DNA of 64,000 nt from an uncultured Acidobacteriota bacterium (GCA_937870635.1 CALMZP010000131.1:1-64000); one strand, 5' to 3'; positions 48,571 through 58,956 are shown, counted from the first letter of the stretch. Program-made: numbers and translations. Notes: a model not told the origin generated them from the sequence alone.

Positions 48571-48990
48571 CTACTTCCCCAGCGCGCTGGCCATCTCTTT
48601 GATGGCGGCTTCGCGGCCCTTTTCTTTCGCGATCTTCTGATACTGACCGCGGCGGCTCGCGGGGATCTGGCGGATGAGCCCGAGGTAGCGGCCCTGGATC
48701 AAGCGGGATGCGCGCTGCTCGGAGCTGATTCTCTTCCGCCGTCCGGGTGAGGCGCCACCATCTTCACGGCGCGCGATCGGCAGCCGCGCGGCCGCCGTAT
48801 TGGCCTGGCGCAGGCTCTGTAGACGCGACTCGAGGTCCGCGATCTCGCGCTGCATATCCGATACATACCGATTGACTTCGGCAGTGGAGATGCGGCGGTC
48901 GGCAATCAGCCGGTCAAGTACGTACGTGGCCTGTCCTGGACTGAGTCGGGGGGATTCTTTACGTTGTCGGGCCACCGGTAGCACCTCCAA
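48571..48990 (-). CDS. Uncharacterised protein with coiled-coil-like centre and basic C-terminal segment
   Basis: GQATYVLDRLIADRRISTAEVNRYVSDMQREIADLESRLQSLRQ...RASRLIQGRYLGLIRQIPASRRGQYQKIAKEKGREAAIKEM. Confidence 0.6.
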   Translation of the reverse strand: MEVLPVARQRKESPRLSPGQATYVLDRLIADRRISTAEVNRYVSDMQREIADLESRLQSLRQANTAAARLPIARREDGGASPGRRKRISSEQRASRLIQGRYLGLIRQIPASRRGQYQKIAKEKGREAAIKEMASALGK

Positions 48991-49027
48991 TGCACAAACG
49001 TGCGGGCATCATACAGCGCGTCAATGA

Positions 49028-49054
49028 AAAAGGGCGAGCCGTGGCTCGCCCTTT
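49028..49054 (-). terminator. Rho-independent terminator of ahcY
   Basis: aaaagggcgagccgtggctcgcccttt; on the minus strand GGGCGAGCC/GGCTCGCCC stem followed by TTTTT. Confidence 0.8.
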
Positions 49055-49077
49055 CAATGCATAGTTCTATTGAGACT

Positions 49078-50580
<1,503 letters not shown>

Positions 50581-50662
50581 TCGCTGATAACTCCTGCAGA
50601 TTGGTGAAAAGCGCGAATTCTACAGCACGCCGCGAAATTCCCTCGTGTACTATCGCGGGCGC

Positions 50663-52003
50663 ATGGAAGCGGCGGAACGGCGGCGGATCCCCCTGCACTC
50701 CCGGATTCTGATCGGCCTGGTGGCCGGGGCCGCCGTCGGCGGCACGGTGAATGCCCTGCTGGGGTCGGATTCGCCTCAGCTCAAATTCGTCATCGATCAG
50801 ATCAGCGACCCCATCGGCCAGCTCTTTCTCCGGCTGCTCCTTCTACTGGTCGTCCCGCTCGTCTTCTCGAGCCTGATGCTGGGCGTCGCCGGGCTCGGCG
50901 ATCTCCGCCGCATCGGCCGGATCGGCGTGAAGTCGTTGATCTACACGATCGTCATCTCGGCGATCTCGGTCGTGATCGGGCTGACGCTCGCCAACACGAT
51001 CCGTCCCGGAGAGCGTGTCGATCCGGCGCTCCGCGACCAGCTTGCCGAGCGTTACAGCTCGGACGCCCAGAAACGCGTGCAGAGCGCGACCGCGGGAACC
51101 GAGACGACGGACGCCCCGATGATGAAAGTCGTCAAGACGGTCGTTCCGACGAACCTTTTCTACTCTGTCGGCCGGGAGACGCCCGACATGCTCGGGCTGA
51201 TGTTCTTCACGCTCTTCTTCGGCATCGCGATCACGCTCGTCCCCGCGGACAAGACGGTCACGCTGATCGCACTGCTCGAAGGCATCTTCGAGACGGTGCA
51301 GGCGGGCATCCAGATCATCATGCGGCTCGCGCCGTATGCCGTGTTCTGCCTGCTCTTTTCCATGACGGGGCGCTTCGGCTTCGGCCTGCTGGTCAGCCTG
51401 GGATGGTTCGTCGTCACCGTGCTCCTGGGCCTGGCCATCCACATGTTCGGCGTCTATTCGGCGTCGGTGTACTTCCTCTCGAGGATCAATCCGATCGAGT
51501 TCTTCCGTCGCATCAAGACGGCGATGATCACGGCGTTCTCGACATCGTCATCGAACGCGACACTTCCCACCGCGCTGCGCGTATCGGAAGAAAACCTCGG
51601 CGTCCCGCGCGAGATCAATTCCTTCGTGCTCACGGTCGGTGCGACCGCGAACCAGAACGGCACGGCGCTGTACGAAGGGGTCACAGTGCTGTTCCTCGCA
51701 CAGCTGGCTGGCGTCGATCTCTCCATGGGCCAGCAGCTGATGGTCGTCTACCTGGCGATCCTGGGCGGCGTCGGAACGGCCGGAGTGCCGTCCGGCTCGA
51801 TCCCCTTCATCATCCTCGTCCTCGCCCAGATCGGCGTGAATCCGGCGCTGATCGCGATCATTCTCGGCATCGACCGCATCCTCGACATGTGCCGCACCGT
51901 CCTGAACGTAGTCGGCGACATCACCATCGCGACCTACGTGGCGCGCTCCGAGGGTTATGAGTTGATGAAGGAAATCCCGGAACCGCCCGAAGTGGATTTG
52001 TAG
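50663..52003 (+). CDS. Dicarboxylate/amino acid:cation symporter (DAACS)
   Basis: LGLMFFTLFFGIAITLV...TAFSTSSSNATLPTALRVSEENLGVPREINSFVLTVGATANQNGTALYEGV...GGVGTAGVPSGSIPFII. Confidence 0.93.
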   Translation: MEAAERRRIPLHSRILIGLVAGAAVGGTVNALLGSDSPQLKFVIDQISDPIGQLFLRLLLLLVVPLVFSSLMLGVAGLGDLRRIGRIGVKSLIYTIVISAISVVIGLTLANTIRPGERVDPALRDQLAERYSSDAQKRVQSATAGTETTDAPMMKVVKTVVPTNLFYSVGRETPDMLGLMFFTLFFGIAITLVPADKTVTLIALLEGIFETVQAGIQIIMRLAPYAVFCLLFSMTGRFGFGLLVSLGWFVVTVLLGLAIHMFGVYSASVYFLSRINPIEFFRRIKTAMITAFSTSSSNATLPTALRVSEENLGVPREINSFVLTVGATANQNGTALYEGVTVLFLAQLAGVDLSMGQQLMVVYLAILGGVGTAGVPSGSIPFIILVLAQIGVNPALIAIILGIDRILDMCRTVLNVVGDITIATYVARSEGYELMKEIPEPPEVDL

Positions 52004-52073
52004 AAGCGACCTTGGACGTTGGGACTTCGAGTTTCGTTGCGGTTGCTGCAGCAGACCTTGCCTTCGGGTCGAT

Positions 52074-52262
52074 TCGACCTTCGACCTTCGACCTTCGACC
52101 TTCGACGGAGATCGTGCCCACGTCACCCTGAGCCGCGAAGACGGCGAAGGGCCTCGAGCTGCGCAACCTGAGGTCCAACGCCCGCGCTTCGCCAGCTCAG
52201 GATCAAGCGGGGTCGAGTGCGGACCTCGCCCAGAAGCAAGGTCGAAGGTCGAAGGTCGAATC
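52074..52262. repeat. Heptamer-unit inverted repeat (CGACCTT family) with ~130-nt GC-rich interior
   Basis: tcgaccttcgaccttcgaccttcgaccttcga ... aaggtcgaaggtcgaaggtcgaa. Confidence 0.9.
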
Positions 52263-52317
52263 AAGCCGACGCCGAAACCGTCAAAAAACAGGGGGACGGC
52301 GACGAAGCACTCCGCTT

Positions 52318-53385
52318 CTACTCCACCTCATCCCCGATCACGTCCCTCACGTACAGCTTGCGGACCACGAGGAGCGCTGCTGCTACGAGCGGTTCTGCCG
52401 CCAGCATGCCCAGGACTCCGAAGACGATGCCGAATGCCGAGACGGCGACGATCGTGAGCACGGGGGGGACTTCGAGGCGGCGCTTCAGCAGGAGCGGCGT
52501 CAGGATGTTTCCTTCGAACTGCTGGATCACGATGTAGAGGATTGCGACGTAGATCGCCTTCTGCGGCGATTCGAGCAGAGCGATTCCCAGCGCGGGGATG
52601 GAAGCGATCACCGGACCGTAAAACGGGATGAGCTCCATCAGCCCGGCGATGATGCCGAGGGCCAGGGCGCCGCGGACGCCGAGGAGGGCGAGGGCGGCGC
52701 CGGTGACGAGGCCGATGACGATCATCGCGATCAATCTCGCCGTCAGCCATCCCCGCAGCGTCTCCCCTACCTCGTCGAGCACCTCGATCATCTGCGGCCT
52801 TCGTGCGTGGGGGATGAGATGAACGATGCCCTGGCGATAGGTATCGGGACTGATGCCGATGTAGATCGCCACGAAGATGATGATCAGCAATCCCGCCATT
52901 GCTTCGAATGTGGAGCTGATGACGGGAACGATGGATCGGCCGGCGCCCTGCTGTCCGCGGGCGGGATCGCCCGCGGCTCCACTTTGTTGCTGCTGTCCGC
53001 GGGCGGGATGGCCCGCGGCTCCACCCTGTTGCGGAGCGGGCTGCAGCTTTGCCGCCGCCTGCGCCTTGCCGAGCCAGCCCTCCACCTTGCGCACAGCCTT
53101 CGGCAACTCCTTCGTCAGTTCGTCGGCCTGCTTGCGAACAGGGACGGCCACCGCGGCGATCAAGCCGACGAGCGCACCGACGATGAGCAGCATCACCAGC
53201 GGCGCGCCGACTGAGCGGCGGATTCGATGCTTCTCCAGCCAGTCGGCGGCTCGGACGAGCGCCAGGCCGGCGATGATCGCCAGGAAAATCGTCAGGAACA
53301 GGGCGCGCGCCTTCCAGAGAAACAGCAGAAGGACGAGGGTGCCCAGGGCGATCGCGATCACCTTCGCGGCACGGTCCGAGGTCAT
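52318..53385 (-). CDS. AI-2E family transporter (permease)
   Basis: ALVRAADWLEKHRIRRSVGAPLVMLLIVGALVGLIAAVAVPV...GIIAGLMELIPFYGPVIASIPALGIALLESPQKAIYVAILYIVIQQFEGNILTPLLL. Confidence 0.9.
   Translation of the reverse strand: MTSDRAAKVIAIALGTLVLLLFLWKARALFLTIFLAIIAGLALVRAADWLEKHRIRRSVGAPLVMLLIVGALVGLIAAVAVPVRKQADELTKELPKAVRKVEGWLGKAQAAAKLQPAPQQGGAAGHPARGQQQQSGAAGDPARGQQGAGRSIVPVISSTFEAMAGLLIIIFVAIYIGISPDTYRQGIVHLIPHARRPQMIEVLDEVGETLRGWLTARLIAMIVIGLVTGAALALLGVRGALALGIIAGLMELIPFYGPVIASIPALGIALLESPQKAIYVAILYIVIQQFEGNILTPLLLKRRLEVPPVLTIVAVSAFGIVFGVLGMLAAEPLVAAALLVVRKLYVRDVIGDEVE
52953..53024. repeat. Two in-frame copies (42-nt period) of a 30-nt GC-rich palindrome inside the AI-2E permease gene
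   Basis: gtccgcgggcgggatcgcccgcggctccac (52953-52982) and gtccgcgggcgggatggcccgcggctccac (52995-53024). Confidence 0.95.
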
Positions 53386-53389
53386 CGGA

Positions 53390-53608
53390 TCAGTCCTCGA
53401 GCCGGAAGCCGACCTTCATCTTGACCTGGTACTGCGCGACCTTCCCTTTTTCGACGCGGCCGCGCATCTCGGTGACTTCGAACCAGTCGATGTGACGGAG
53501 GGTCTCGGAGGCGCGCTCCACGCCGGCAGCCACCGCCTTGGCGAACGACTCTTTGGAAGTACCGACGATCTCGACGAGCTTGTAGACCTTGTCCTCTGAC
53601 ATTGCCAT
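53390..53608 (-). CDS. Dodecin family flavin-binding protein
   Basis: KVYKLVEIVGTSKESFAKAVAAGVERASETLRHIDWFEVTEMRGRVEKGKVAQYQVKMKVGFRLE. Confidence 0.95.
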   Translation of the reverse strand: MAMSEDKVYKLVEIVGTSKESFAKAVAAGVERASETLRHIDWFEVTEMRGRVEKGKVAQYQVKMKVGFRLED

Positions 53609-53688
53609 TCCTCCGCACGGGATTCTATTCTGGAAAGCGCTGTAGAATTATCAGTTACCAGGTCCATCGGACTGTCAGGGCGAGCGGA

Positions 53689-54744
53689 ATGAGAGCGGAA
53701 AAGACGGAACGCGTGCGACGGCGCCTGCTGGAAGCGGCAGTGGCCGACAACCTCGAGACGATACGCGGTCTCCCGCCACGGGCATTGCGCAGGGGAAATC
53801 GGGTCTGGGCGATCTGGCTCCGCCGCGCACCGCTGCTCCTGATCCCGCTCACGCTGGCCGCCTCCACTTACATCGCCGCCAACAATCCGCGCGGCGGCGT
53901 GGCGCCGGTCGTTCGCGCGGCGGTGCAGCCCGTCACGGCAGCCGCGGAGCCCGCGGCCCCGACCGTGCAGTACGACGCGCCGACGGCGACGCTGGCGCAC
54001 GCCGTGTTCCCCGCCCCACCTCTGCAGCGCGTGAAATCAGCCGCGTTCCCACTGTCCGTCCGGCGCGTCGTTCTCGACGCGGGCCACGGCGGCAGCGACG
54101 CCGGGGCGACCACGTTCGGTGCAGCAGAAAAGGACATCACGCTGGACATCGGCCGGCGCCTGACCGCGCTGCTCGAGAAAAAAGGGTTCGAGGTCGTCAC
54201 CACGCGCGAGGATGACAGCACCGTCGCGCTCCGCGAGCGGGCCCGTCTGGCCAACGAATCGCGCGGCGACATCTTCGTATCCATCCACGTGAACACGATC
54301 CTCAAGTACACCGCCTCGCGCGGCATCGAAACCTACTACCTCGGACCCACCAACGATCCGTCGCTGACGCAGCTCGCCGCATCGGAGAACAGCCAGTCCG
54401 GATACTCACTGGCGGATCTCCGCAAGCTTCTGGACGGCGTCTATGCCGACGCCCGGCGCGAAGAATCGCAGCAGCTCGCGGCCACGGTGCAGCAGAGCCT
54501 CTATTCGCGGCTGAAGGAATCGGATCCCGGACTCGAGAACTGGGGTGTGAAGAAGGCGCCGTTCATCGTCCTCGTGGCGACGGACATGCCCGCGATTCTC
54601 GCGGAGGTCGGCTGCCTCTCGAACAGCCATGAGGCGCAGCTGCTCCGCACCGACGCGCACCGGCAGAAAATCGCAGAGGCGCTCTTCCAGGGCATTCACG
54701 CGTACGCGGCGGCGAACGATACGCCGCAGAAGAAAGGAACCTGA
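53689..54744 (+). CDS. N-acetylmuramoyl-L-alanine amidase (amidase_3), membrane-anchored
   Basis: RRVVLDAGHGGSDAGATTFGAAEKDITLDIGRRLTALLEKKGFEVVTTREDDSTVALRERARLANESRGDIFVSIHVN; KAPFIVLVATDMPAILAEVGCLSNSHE. Confidence 0.93.
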   Translation: MRAEKTERVRRRLLEAAVADNLETIRGLPPRALRRGNRVWAIWLRRAPLLLIPLTLAASTYIAANNPRGGVAPVVRAAVQPVTAAAEPAAPTVQYDAPTATLAHAVFPAPPLQRVKSAAFPLSVRRVVLDAGHGGSDAGATTFGAAEKDITLDIGRRLTALLEKKGFEVVTTREDDSTVALRERARLANESRGDIFVSIHVNTILKYTASRGIETYYLGPTNDPSLTQLAASENSQSGYSLADLRKLLDGVYADARREESQQLAATVQQSLYSRLKESDPGLENWGVKKAPFIVLVATDMPAILAEVGCLSNSHEAQLLRTDAHRQKIAEALFQGIHAYAAANDTPQKKGT

Positions 54745-54748
54745 ACTG

Positions 54749-55783
54749 ATGGCATCCACCCCCGAGATACTCCATGTCGGGATCGATCTCGGCACATCAC
54801 GCAGCGCGATCTCCGCATCGAACGGCGAGAAGTTCGTCGTTGACAGCTTCGTCGGATGGCCGGTCGACATGGTGGCGAAGAAGGTCCTCAAGCGGACGGT
54901 TCTCATCGGACACGATGCCGTGGCGAACCGCACCATGCTCGACCTCCATCGCCCGCTCGAGCGCGGCCTGCTCAAGGAAGGTTCCGAGAAGGACGTCGAA
55001 GCCGTCCGCGAGCTCCTCCGCCACCTCCTCGGCCTCGTCGGTGTCAGCACGAACGGTAAAGTCGATGCGTCCAACGTCCGCGCGGTCGTGGGCGTCCCTG
55101 CCGCGGCCCTGCGCACGAACAAGCAATACCTGCGCAACGCCATGAAGGGCATCGTCGACAGCCTGATGATCGTCTCCGAGCCGTTCGCCGTCGCTTACGG
55201 ACTCGATGCGCTGCTCAACACGATGATCATCGACATCGGCGCCGGCACGAGCGACTTCTGCGTGATGAAGGGCCGCTATCCGACTGAAGAAGACCAGCGC
55301 ACGCTGACGATCGCCGGCGATTCGATCGATGCGCATCTTCTGAAGCTCATCGAAGAGCGCTATCCGCAGGCGAACGTGACCGTGTACATGGTCCGGGAGT
55401 GGAAGGAAAAGTTCAGCTTCGTGGGCGAGCCGAAGGGCCGCGTCACCGGAACCGCGCCGGTCCACGGTGTGCCGACGGAGCTCGACATCACCAACGAGAT
55501 GAAAGCGGCGTGCGAGACGCTGCTCGGACCGACGATCGAGACGATGCTCGACCTTCTCTCGCGCGTGGAGCCGGAGTTCCAGGAGCGCGTGCGCAACAAC
55601 ATCATCCTCTCCGGCGGCGGGGGCCTCATCCGCAATCTTCCGCAGTCGCTCGAGACCGCGCTGAAGCAGGTTGGCGGCGGCCGGGTGCGGTACATGGAAG
55701 ACCCGGTCTTCACCGGATCGGACGGCGGCCTGGCCCTGGCGATGGACGCGCCGGACACGGACTGGGAAAAACTGTCGGCCTAA
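54749..55783 (+). CDS. Actin-like ATPase of the MamK/MreB superfamily
   Basis: LHVGIDLGTSRSAISASNGEKFVVDSFVGWPVDMVAKK...LMIVSEPFAVAYGLDALLNTMIIDIGAGTSDFCVMKG...KEKFSFVGEPKG...IILSGGGGLIRNL; closest to MamK from memory. Confidence 0.85.
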   Translation: MASTPEILHVGIDLGTSRSAISASNGEKFVVDSFVGWPVDMVAKKVLKRTVLIGHDAVANRTMLDLHRPLERGLLKEGSEKDVEAVRELLRHLLGLVGVSTNGKVDASNVRAVVGVPAAALRTNKQYLRNAMKGIVDSLMIVSEPFAVAYGLDALLNTMIIDIGAGTSDFCVMKGRYPTEEDQRTLTIAGDSIDAHLLKLIEERYPQANVTVYMVREWKEKFSFVGEPKGRVTGTAPVHGVPTELDITNEMKAACETLLGPTIETMLDLLSRVEPEFQERVRNNIILSGGGGLIRNLPQSLETALKQVGGGRVRYMEDPVFTGSDGGLALAMDAPDTDWEKLSA

Positions 55784-55858
55784 ATCCCTTCTCCCCCACC
55801 GCAGAGTGGGGGAGAAGGTGCCGCGAAGCGGCGGATGAGGGGGCTGGGGCACGGCGAA

Positions 55859-55939
55859 ATGTTCAATGTTGAGTGTTGAATGTTGAAACTGGTTCTTTCA
55901 ACATTGAGCATTCAATTCAACATTGAACATTCAACATTT
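55859..55939. repeat. Heptamer-unit inverted repeat (GTTGAAT family)
   Basis: atgttcaatgttgagtgttgaatgttgaaa ... tttcaacattgagcattcaattcaacattgaacattcaacat. Confidence 0.92.
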
Positions 55940-55991
55940 CGATCTTCCTACTCTTACCGCCCCCTCATCCGGCCTTCGGGGCGCAACCTCG

Positions 55992-56030
55992 AACATCGGT
56001 AACAGTTCACTGTCGGGACATCGGTAACAC
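55992..56030. mobile_element. Possible terminal remnant of an IS481-like insertion sequence
   Basis: acatcggtaacagttcactgtcgggacatcggtaacacc; duplicated ACATCGGTAACA reminiscent of IS481-type ends; no transposase ORF. Confidence 0.35.
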
Positions 56031-56205
56031 CTTGGTGGTTTGCGACGGCAGAGCCTGTGGGAAAGCGGGAAACGCACGGACGGCGCGACCACATCATCCC
56101 CTTCTCCCTCGGCCAGAAGCTGTACAACGGTCTTCGCGGTCAGAAAGAAATGTTCGTCAGCGAAACCGCATCCCACTCCGAAATTCCGTCGGTGGAAGGT
56201 GAGCG

Positions 56206-57141
56206 CTACTTCGAGGCGATCGAGCGCCTGATCTCGCGGACGACACGCTTGAGCTTGGGGACCGCGAAGTAGTGCAGTGAGGCGTGAGGCCGCAGAAGTC
56301 CGCGGCGCGGGCGGGCCACGATGATCTTGTAGTAAGAATCGTGCCCTTTCCGGAGCATCTGCCTCTCTTCATCGATGAGACGCCGCACCACGTCGTCGCC
56401 CGCGCCGGGTCGAAGGCGCGGGAAGAGAACCGACAACAGCGTTCCGCCGTACGGGCGGCGCTCGAGGGTCTTGAATCCGAACAGCAGCTGAGGCTCGATC
56501 TCGCTCGAACGGATCGCCTCGCTCGGATCGTCATCCTGAATCGGATAAGGGAGAGCGTCTCCATCCCGTGCCTCTCGCGGGAGCGACGAGAAGACCCGGC
56601 GATGCGCGGCGAGCAGCTCGTCGTTCCATTCGTGGCGTGACGGGCCGACGTACTCGTCGAGGTAGAGGACGGCGTCCCGTGTCATCGAACGGAGAATGGC
56701 GCGGTACAGCTTCTCCAGCTTGGCCACGTGGTGCGCCGACTGGTGAAAGAGGACCAGGTCGTATCGCCGGCGCGGAAGGACGGGTTCGTTGAAATTGCCC
56801 GCGAAGTAGCGGATCCGGCCGGACATCCCCGCGGCGACGGCCTCCTTCCGCGCGAGACGTAACGAACCGACGGATCCGTCGAATGCGTCGACGCTCGCGC
56901 AGATTCCGCGGCGGACGAGATCGCGTTCCAGGGCGCCGGCACCGCAGCCGATGCTCAGCGCGCGCTGGAATCGGCGCCCGCCGAGCCATCGCTCAAACCA
57001 GTCGAACGGCCATCCGCCGATCTGCTCGTTCACGTAGGCGCGGATGAGGGGATGCTCGAGCCAGCTGACGTGGCTCTGCTCGAGGATCTCGCGATCCCAG
57101 AACTGTCTTGCGTCAGGAGTTCCGCTCACGGGGGGCATCAT
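56206..57141 (-). CDS. SAM-dependent methyltransferase
   Basis: RALSIGCGAGALERDLVRRGICASVDAFDGSVGSLRLARKEA...YDLVLFHQSAHHVAKLEKLYRAILRSM. Confidence 0.82.
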   Translation of the reverse strand: MMPPVSGTPDARQFWDREILEQSHVSWLEHPLIRAYVNEQIGGWPFDWFERWLGGRRFQRALSIGCGAGALERDLVRRGICASVDAFDGSVGSLRLARKEAVAAGMSGRIRYFAGNFNEPVLPRRRYDLVLFHQSAHHVAKLEKLYRAILRSMTRDAVLYLDEYVGPSRHEWNDELLAAHRRVFSSLPREARDGDALPYPIQDDDPSEAIRSSEIEPQLLFGFKTLERRPYGGTLLSVLFPRLRPGAGDDVVRRLIDEERQMLRKGHDSYYKIIVARPRRGLLRPHASLHYFAVPKLKRVVREIRRSIASK

Positions 57142-57142
57142 A

Positions 57143-57168
57143 AGGGACGGGCGTTGCCGCCCGTCCCT
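57143..57168 (-). terminator. Strong hairpin downstream of the protease gene (terminator-like, no clear U-tract)
   Basis: agggacgggcg ttgc cgcccgtccct, 11-bp perfect stem. Confidence 0.4.
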
Positions 57169-57186
57169 CATGCTGTGAGCTGGAAC

Positions 57187-58956
57187 TTACGGGCAGGAGA
57201 ATGCTGCGCCGTCGGTGATCGTGAGGAACTTCGTTCCGCGGACGTTGTTGTACGTCTTCACCGCGCCGTTCTGGCTGTCGGTGACGGTAATGGTCACACC
57301 GACGTCGGTGGTACCGCCTGCATAGACCCAGAATTTCTGGTTGAAGCTGCAGGCATTGATCATCTTCAGCAGCACTTCGATGTTGTTCGCGTTGTCGAAC
57401 CAGAACAGTCCGCTGTCCGGCGTGTACTTGATCGCCGTCATCGGCCTCGAGCCCTGGCCGGCGTCATAGGTCAGACGGACTTTGAAGCGGTTGTTCACCA
57501 GGCAGACCGTTCCGTCGGTGAGGTTCTGGACGCAGGGAGCCGGCTGACTGCCGGTTGATGAGAGGTAGGTCTTCAGGAGGTTGAAGGACTGGGAAAATGC
57601 TCCGTCGACTGTGTCGCACTGACGGTCGCAGCCTGCGCTTGCGTCGGCGCAGTTGCACGAACCCCACAGTTGACCGACGATCGAGCCATCGTTCAGAAGA
57701 ATCGATGACCCGGAGCTCCCACCGTACACGCCGCCTTCGCCGCCGTTAGACTCGTTCGAATAGATGAAGTTCGGGCGAGGCTTGGAACCACCCGAGCACG
57801 CGGGGCTCGTCGCCTTCAGGATGGTACGCGAATACATTTGCGGGAACGCGGGAACGCCGGCAAGCGCGACCGGATGGGAAATTCTATGGAGTACCGTGCC
57901 ATTCGCTGGCGGAGTGGTCGTCCAGCCGAGCAGGTATCGATTGGCCGGGATTGATGGCAGACGAAGCAGCGTCACGTCCGTGGTCGCGGAGGTAGTCAGC
58001 AGAGTTGCGCCACTAACAGGCGGAAGATAGTCGTATTCGCCCCACTGGCAACCCTTGAACTGAAAGTCGAAGTAGGTCTCCAGCGAGCTGGCGGACGCCT
58101 GAGTGGAAATGCAGTGATTAGCCGTGAGGAAATAAGGCGTGACGCTCTGCTGCTGGTCGGTGATGAGCGTGCCGCTGCAGACGTAGGGAGTGTTTCCGAC
58201 GGTGAACTCCATTTGCCCGACCGCCCCCTTTGCGGCAGTCAAAGCGGAGAATTCGCCGGCGCCGACGCAGGCTACGGCCTGATCGATGAGACAGGTCGGC
58301 TCGTCGTCGTTGTCGACAGGAAGCTTTGCGCTCCTTGAATGAAGTAGCTCCAGCACCTCGCGAACGTTGAACGACGCGCTCGTTCCTGCCGGCACCTCGA
58401 CTTCGAGGTGCAGTGTGTCCCCGTCGACGCTCGGCGTCCACAGCGACTGACCCGCATCGACCAGCGAAGTATCGAATGCCCTCGCGTCGCCGGTTGTCCC
58501 GTAAACCCAGAGCGTGGTCCCGGCGGGAAGATCGACGTCGTCAAGGCGGAGCCGGATGCGCTTCGCGTTTTCCACGCGGAAAGAAGCACCCCACGTAGTT
58601 CCGTTCGCCGTCGCGGCGACGGCCCCGCGGCCGTGAAGGCCGCTCTTTGCTTCGACACCGCCGAAGCTCACCGCCATCGTCTCGCCGAGGGAGCGACTGA
58701 ACCCGTTCTTGGCAGGGAGCCGGCCTTCGGCGTTCCACTGAAGGACAGCTTCAATGGCCTCGGGCACGGCCTCGGTGGCGGGGCGAAGTGTCATCGCCGG
58801 CGCCAGCTGCATGCGCTCGACGATTCGAGGAACCGCGGGATACGACTTCATGCCGACCGCTTCGCGCACGAAATGAGTTTTCGCTTCTTCGCCGAACGCG
58901 ATCGAACACACCAACATCGCTACTGCCGAAAGCAGCACTGCAGGTTTTCTGAACAT
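57187..58956 (-). CDS. Secreted trypsin-like (lysyl-endopeptidase-like) serine protease
   Basis: Signal peptide MFRKPAVLLSAVAMLVCSIAFG; VCSGTLI...YFLTANHCIS (His), TTDVTLLRL (Asp), GGSSGSSILLNDGSIVGQLWG (Ser). Confidence 0.9.
   Translation of the reverse strand: MFRKPAVLLSAVAMLVCSIAFGEEAKTHFVREAVGMKSYPAVPRIVERMQLAPAMTLRPATEAVPEAIEAVLQWNAEGRLPAKNGFSRSLGETMAVSFGGVEAKSGLHGRGAVAATANGTTWGASFRVENAKRIRLRLDDVDLPAGTTLWVYGTTGDARAFDTSLVDAGQSLWTPSVDGDTLHLEVEVPAGTSASFNVREVLELLHSRSAKLPVDNDDEPTCLIDQAVACVGAGEFSALTAAKGAVGQMEFTVGNTPYVCSGTLITDQQQSVTPYFLTANHCISTQASASSLETYFDFQFKGCQWGEYDYLPPVSGATLLTTSATTDVTLLRLPSIPANRYLLGWTTTPPANGTVLHRISHPVALAGVPAFPQMYSRTILKATSPACSGGSKPRPNFIYSNESNGGEGGVYGGSSGSSILLNDGSIVGQLWGSCNCADASAGCDRQCDTVDGAFSQSFNLLKTYLSSTGSQPAPCVQNLTDGTVCLVNNRFKVRLTYDAGQGSRPMTAIKYTPDSGLFWFDNANNIEVLLKMINACSFNQKFWVYAGGTTDVGVTITVTDSQNGAVKTYNNVRGTKFLTITDGAAFSCP

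Noticed and set aside
50581-50662. SAH or SAM riboswitch upstream of ahcY
   Set aside because: The interval before ahcY is short (about 80 nt to the divergent symporter) and I could not identify a conserved SAH/SAM riboswitch core by eye; an Infernal scan would be decisive.
54749-55783. Magnetosome gene cluster
   Set aside because: Only a MamK-like actin is present; neighbours are an amidase and a methyltransferase, and no other mam genes are visible.
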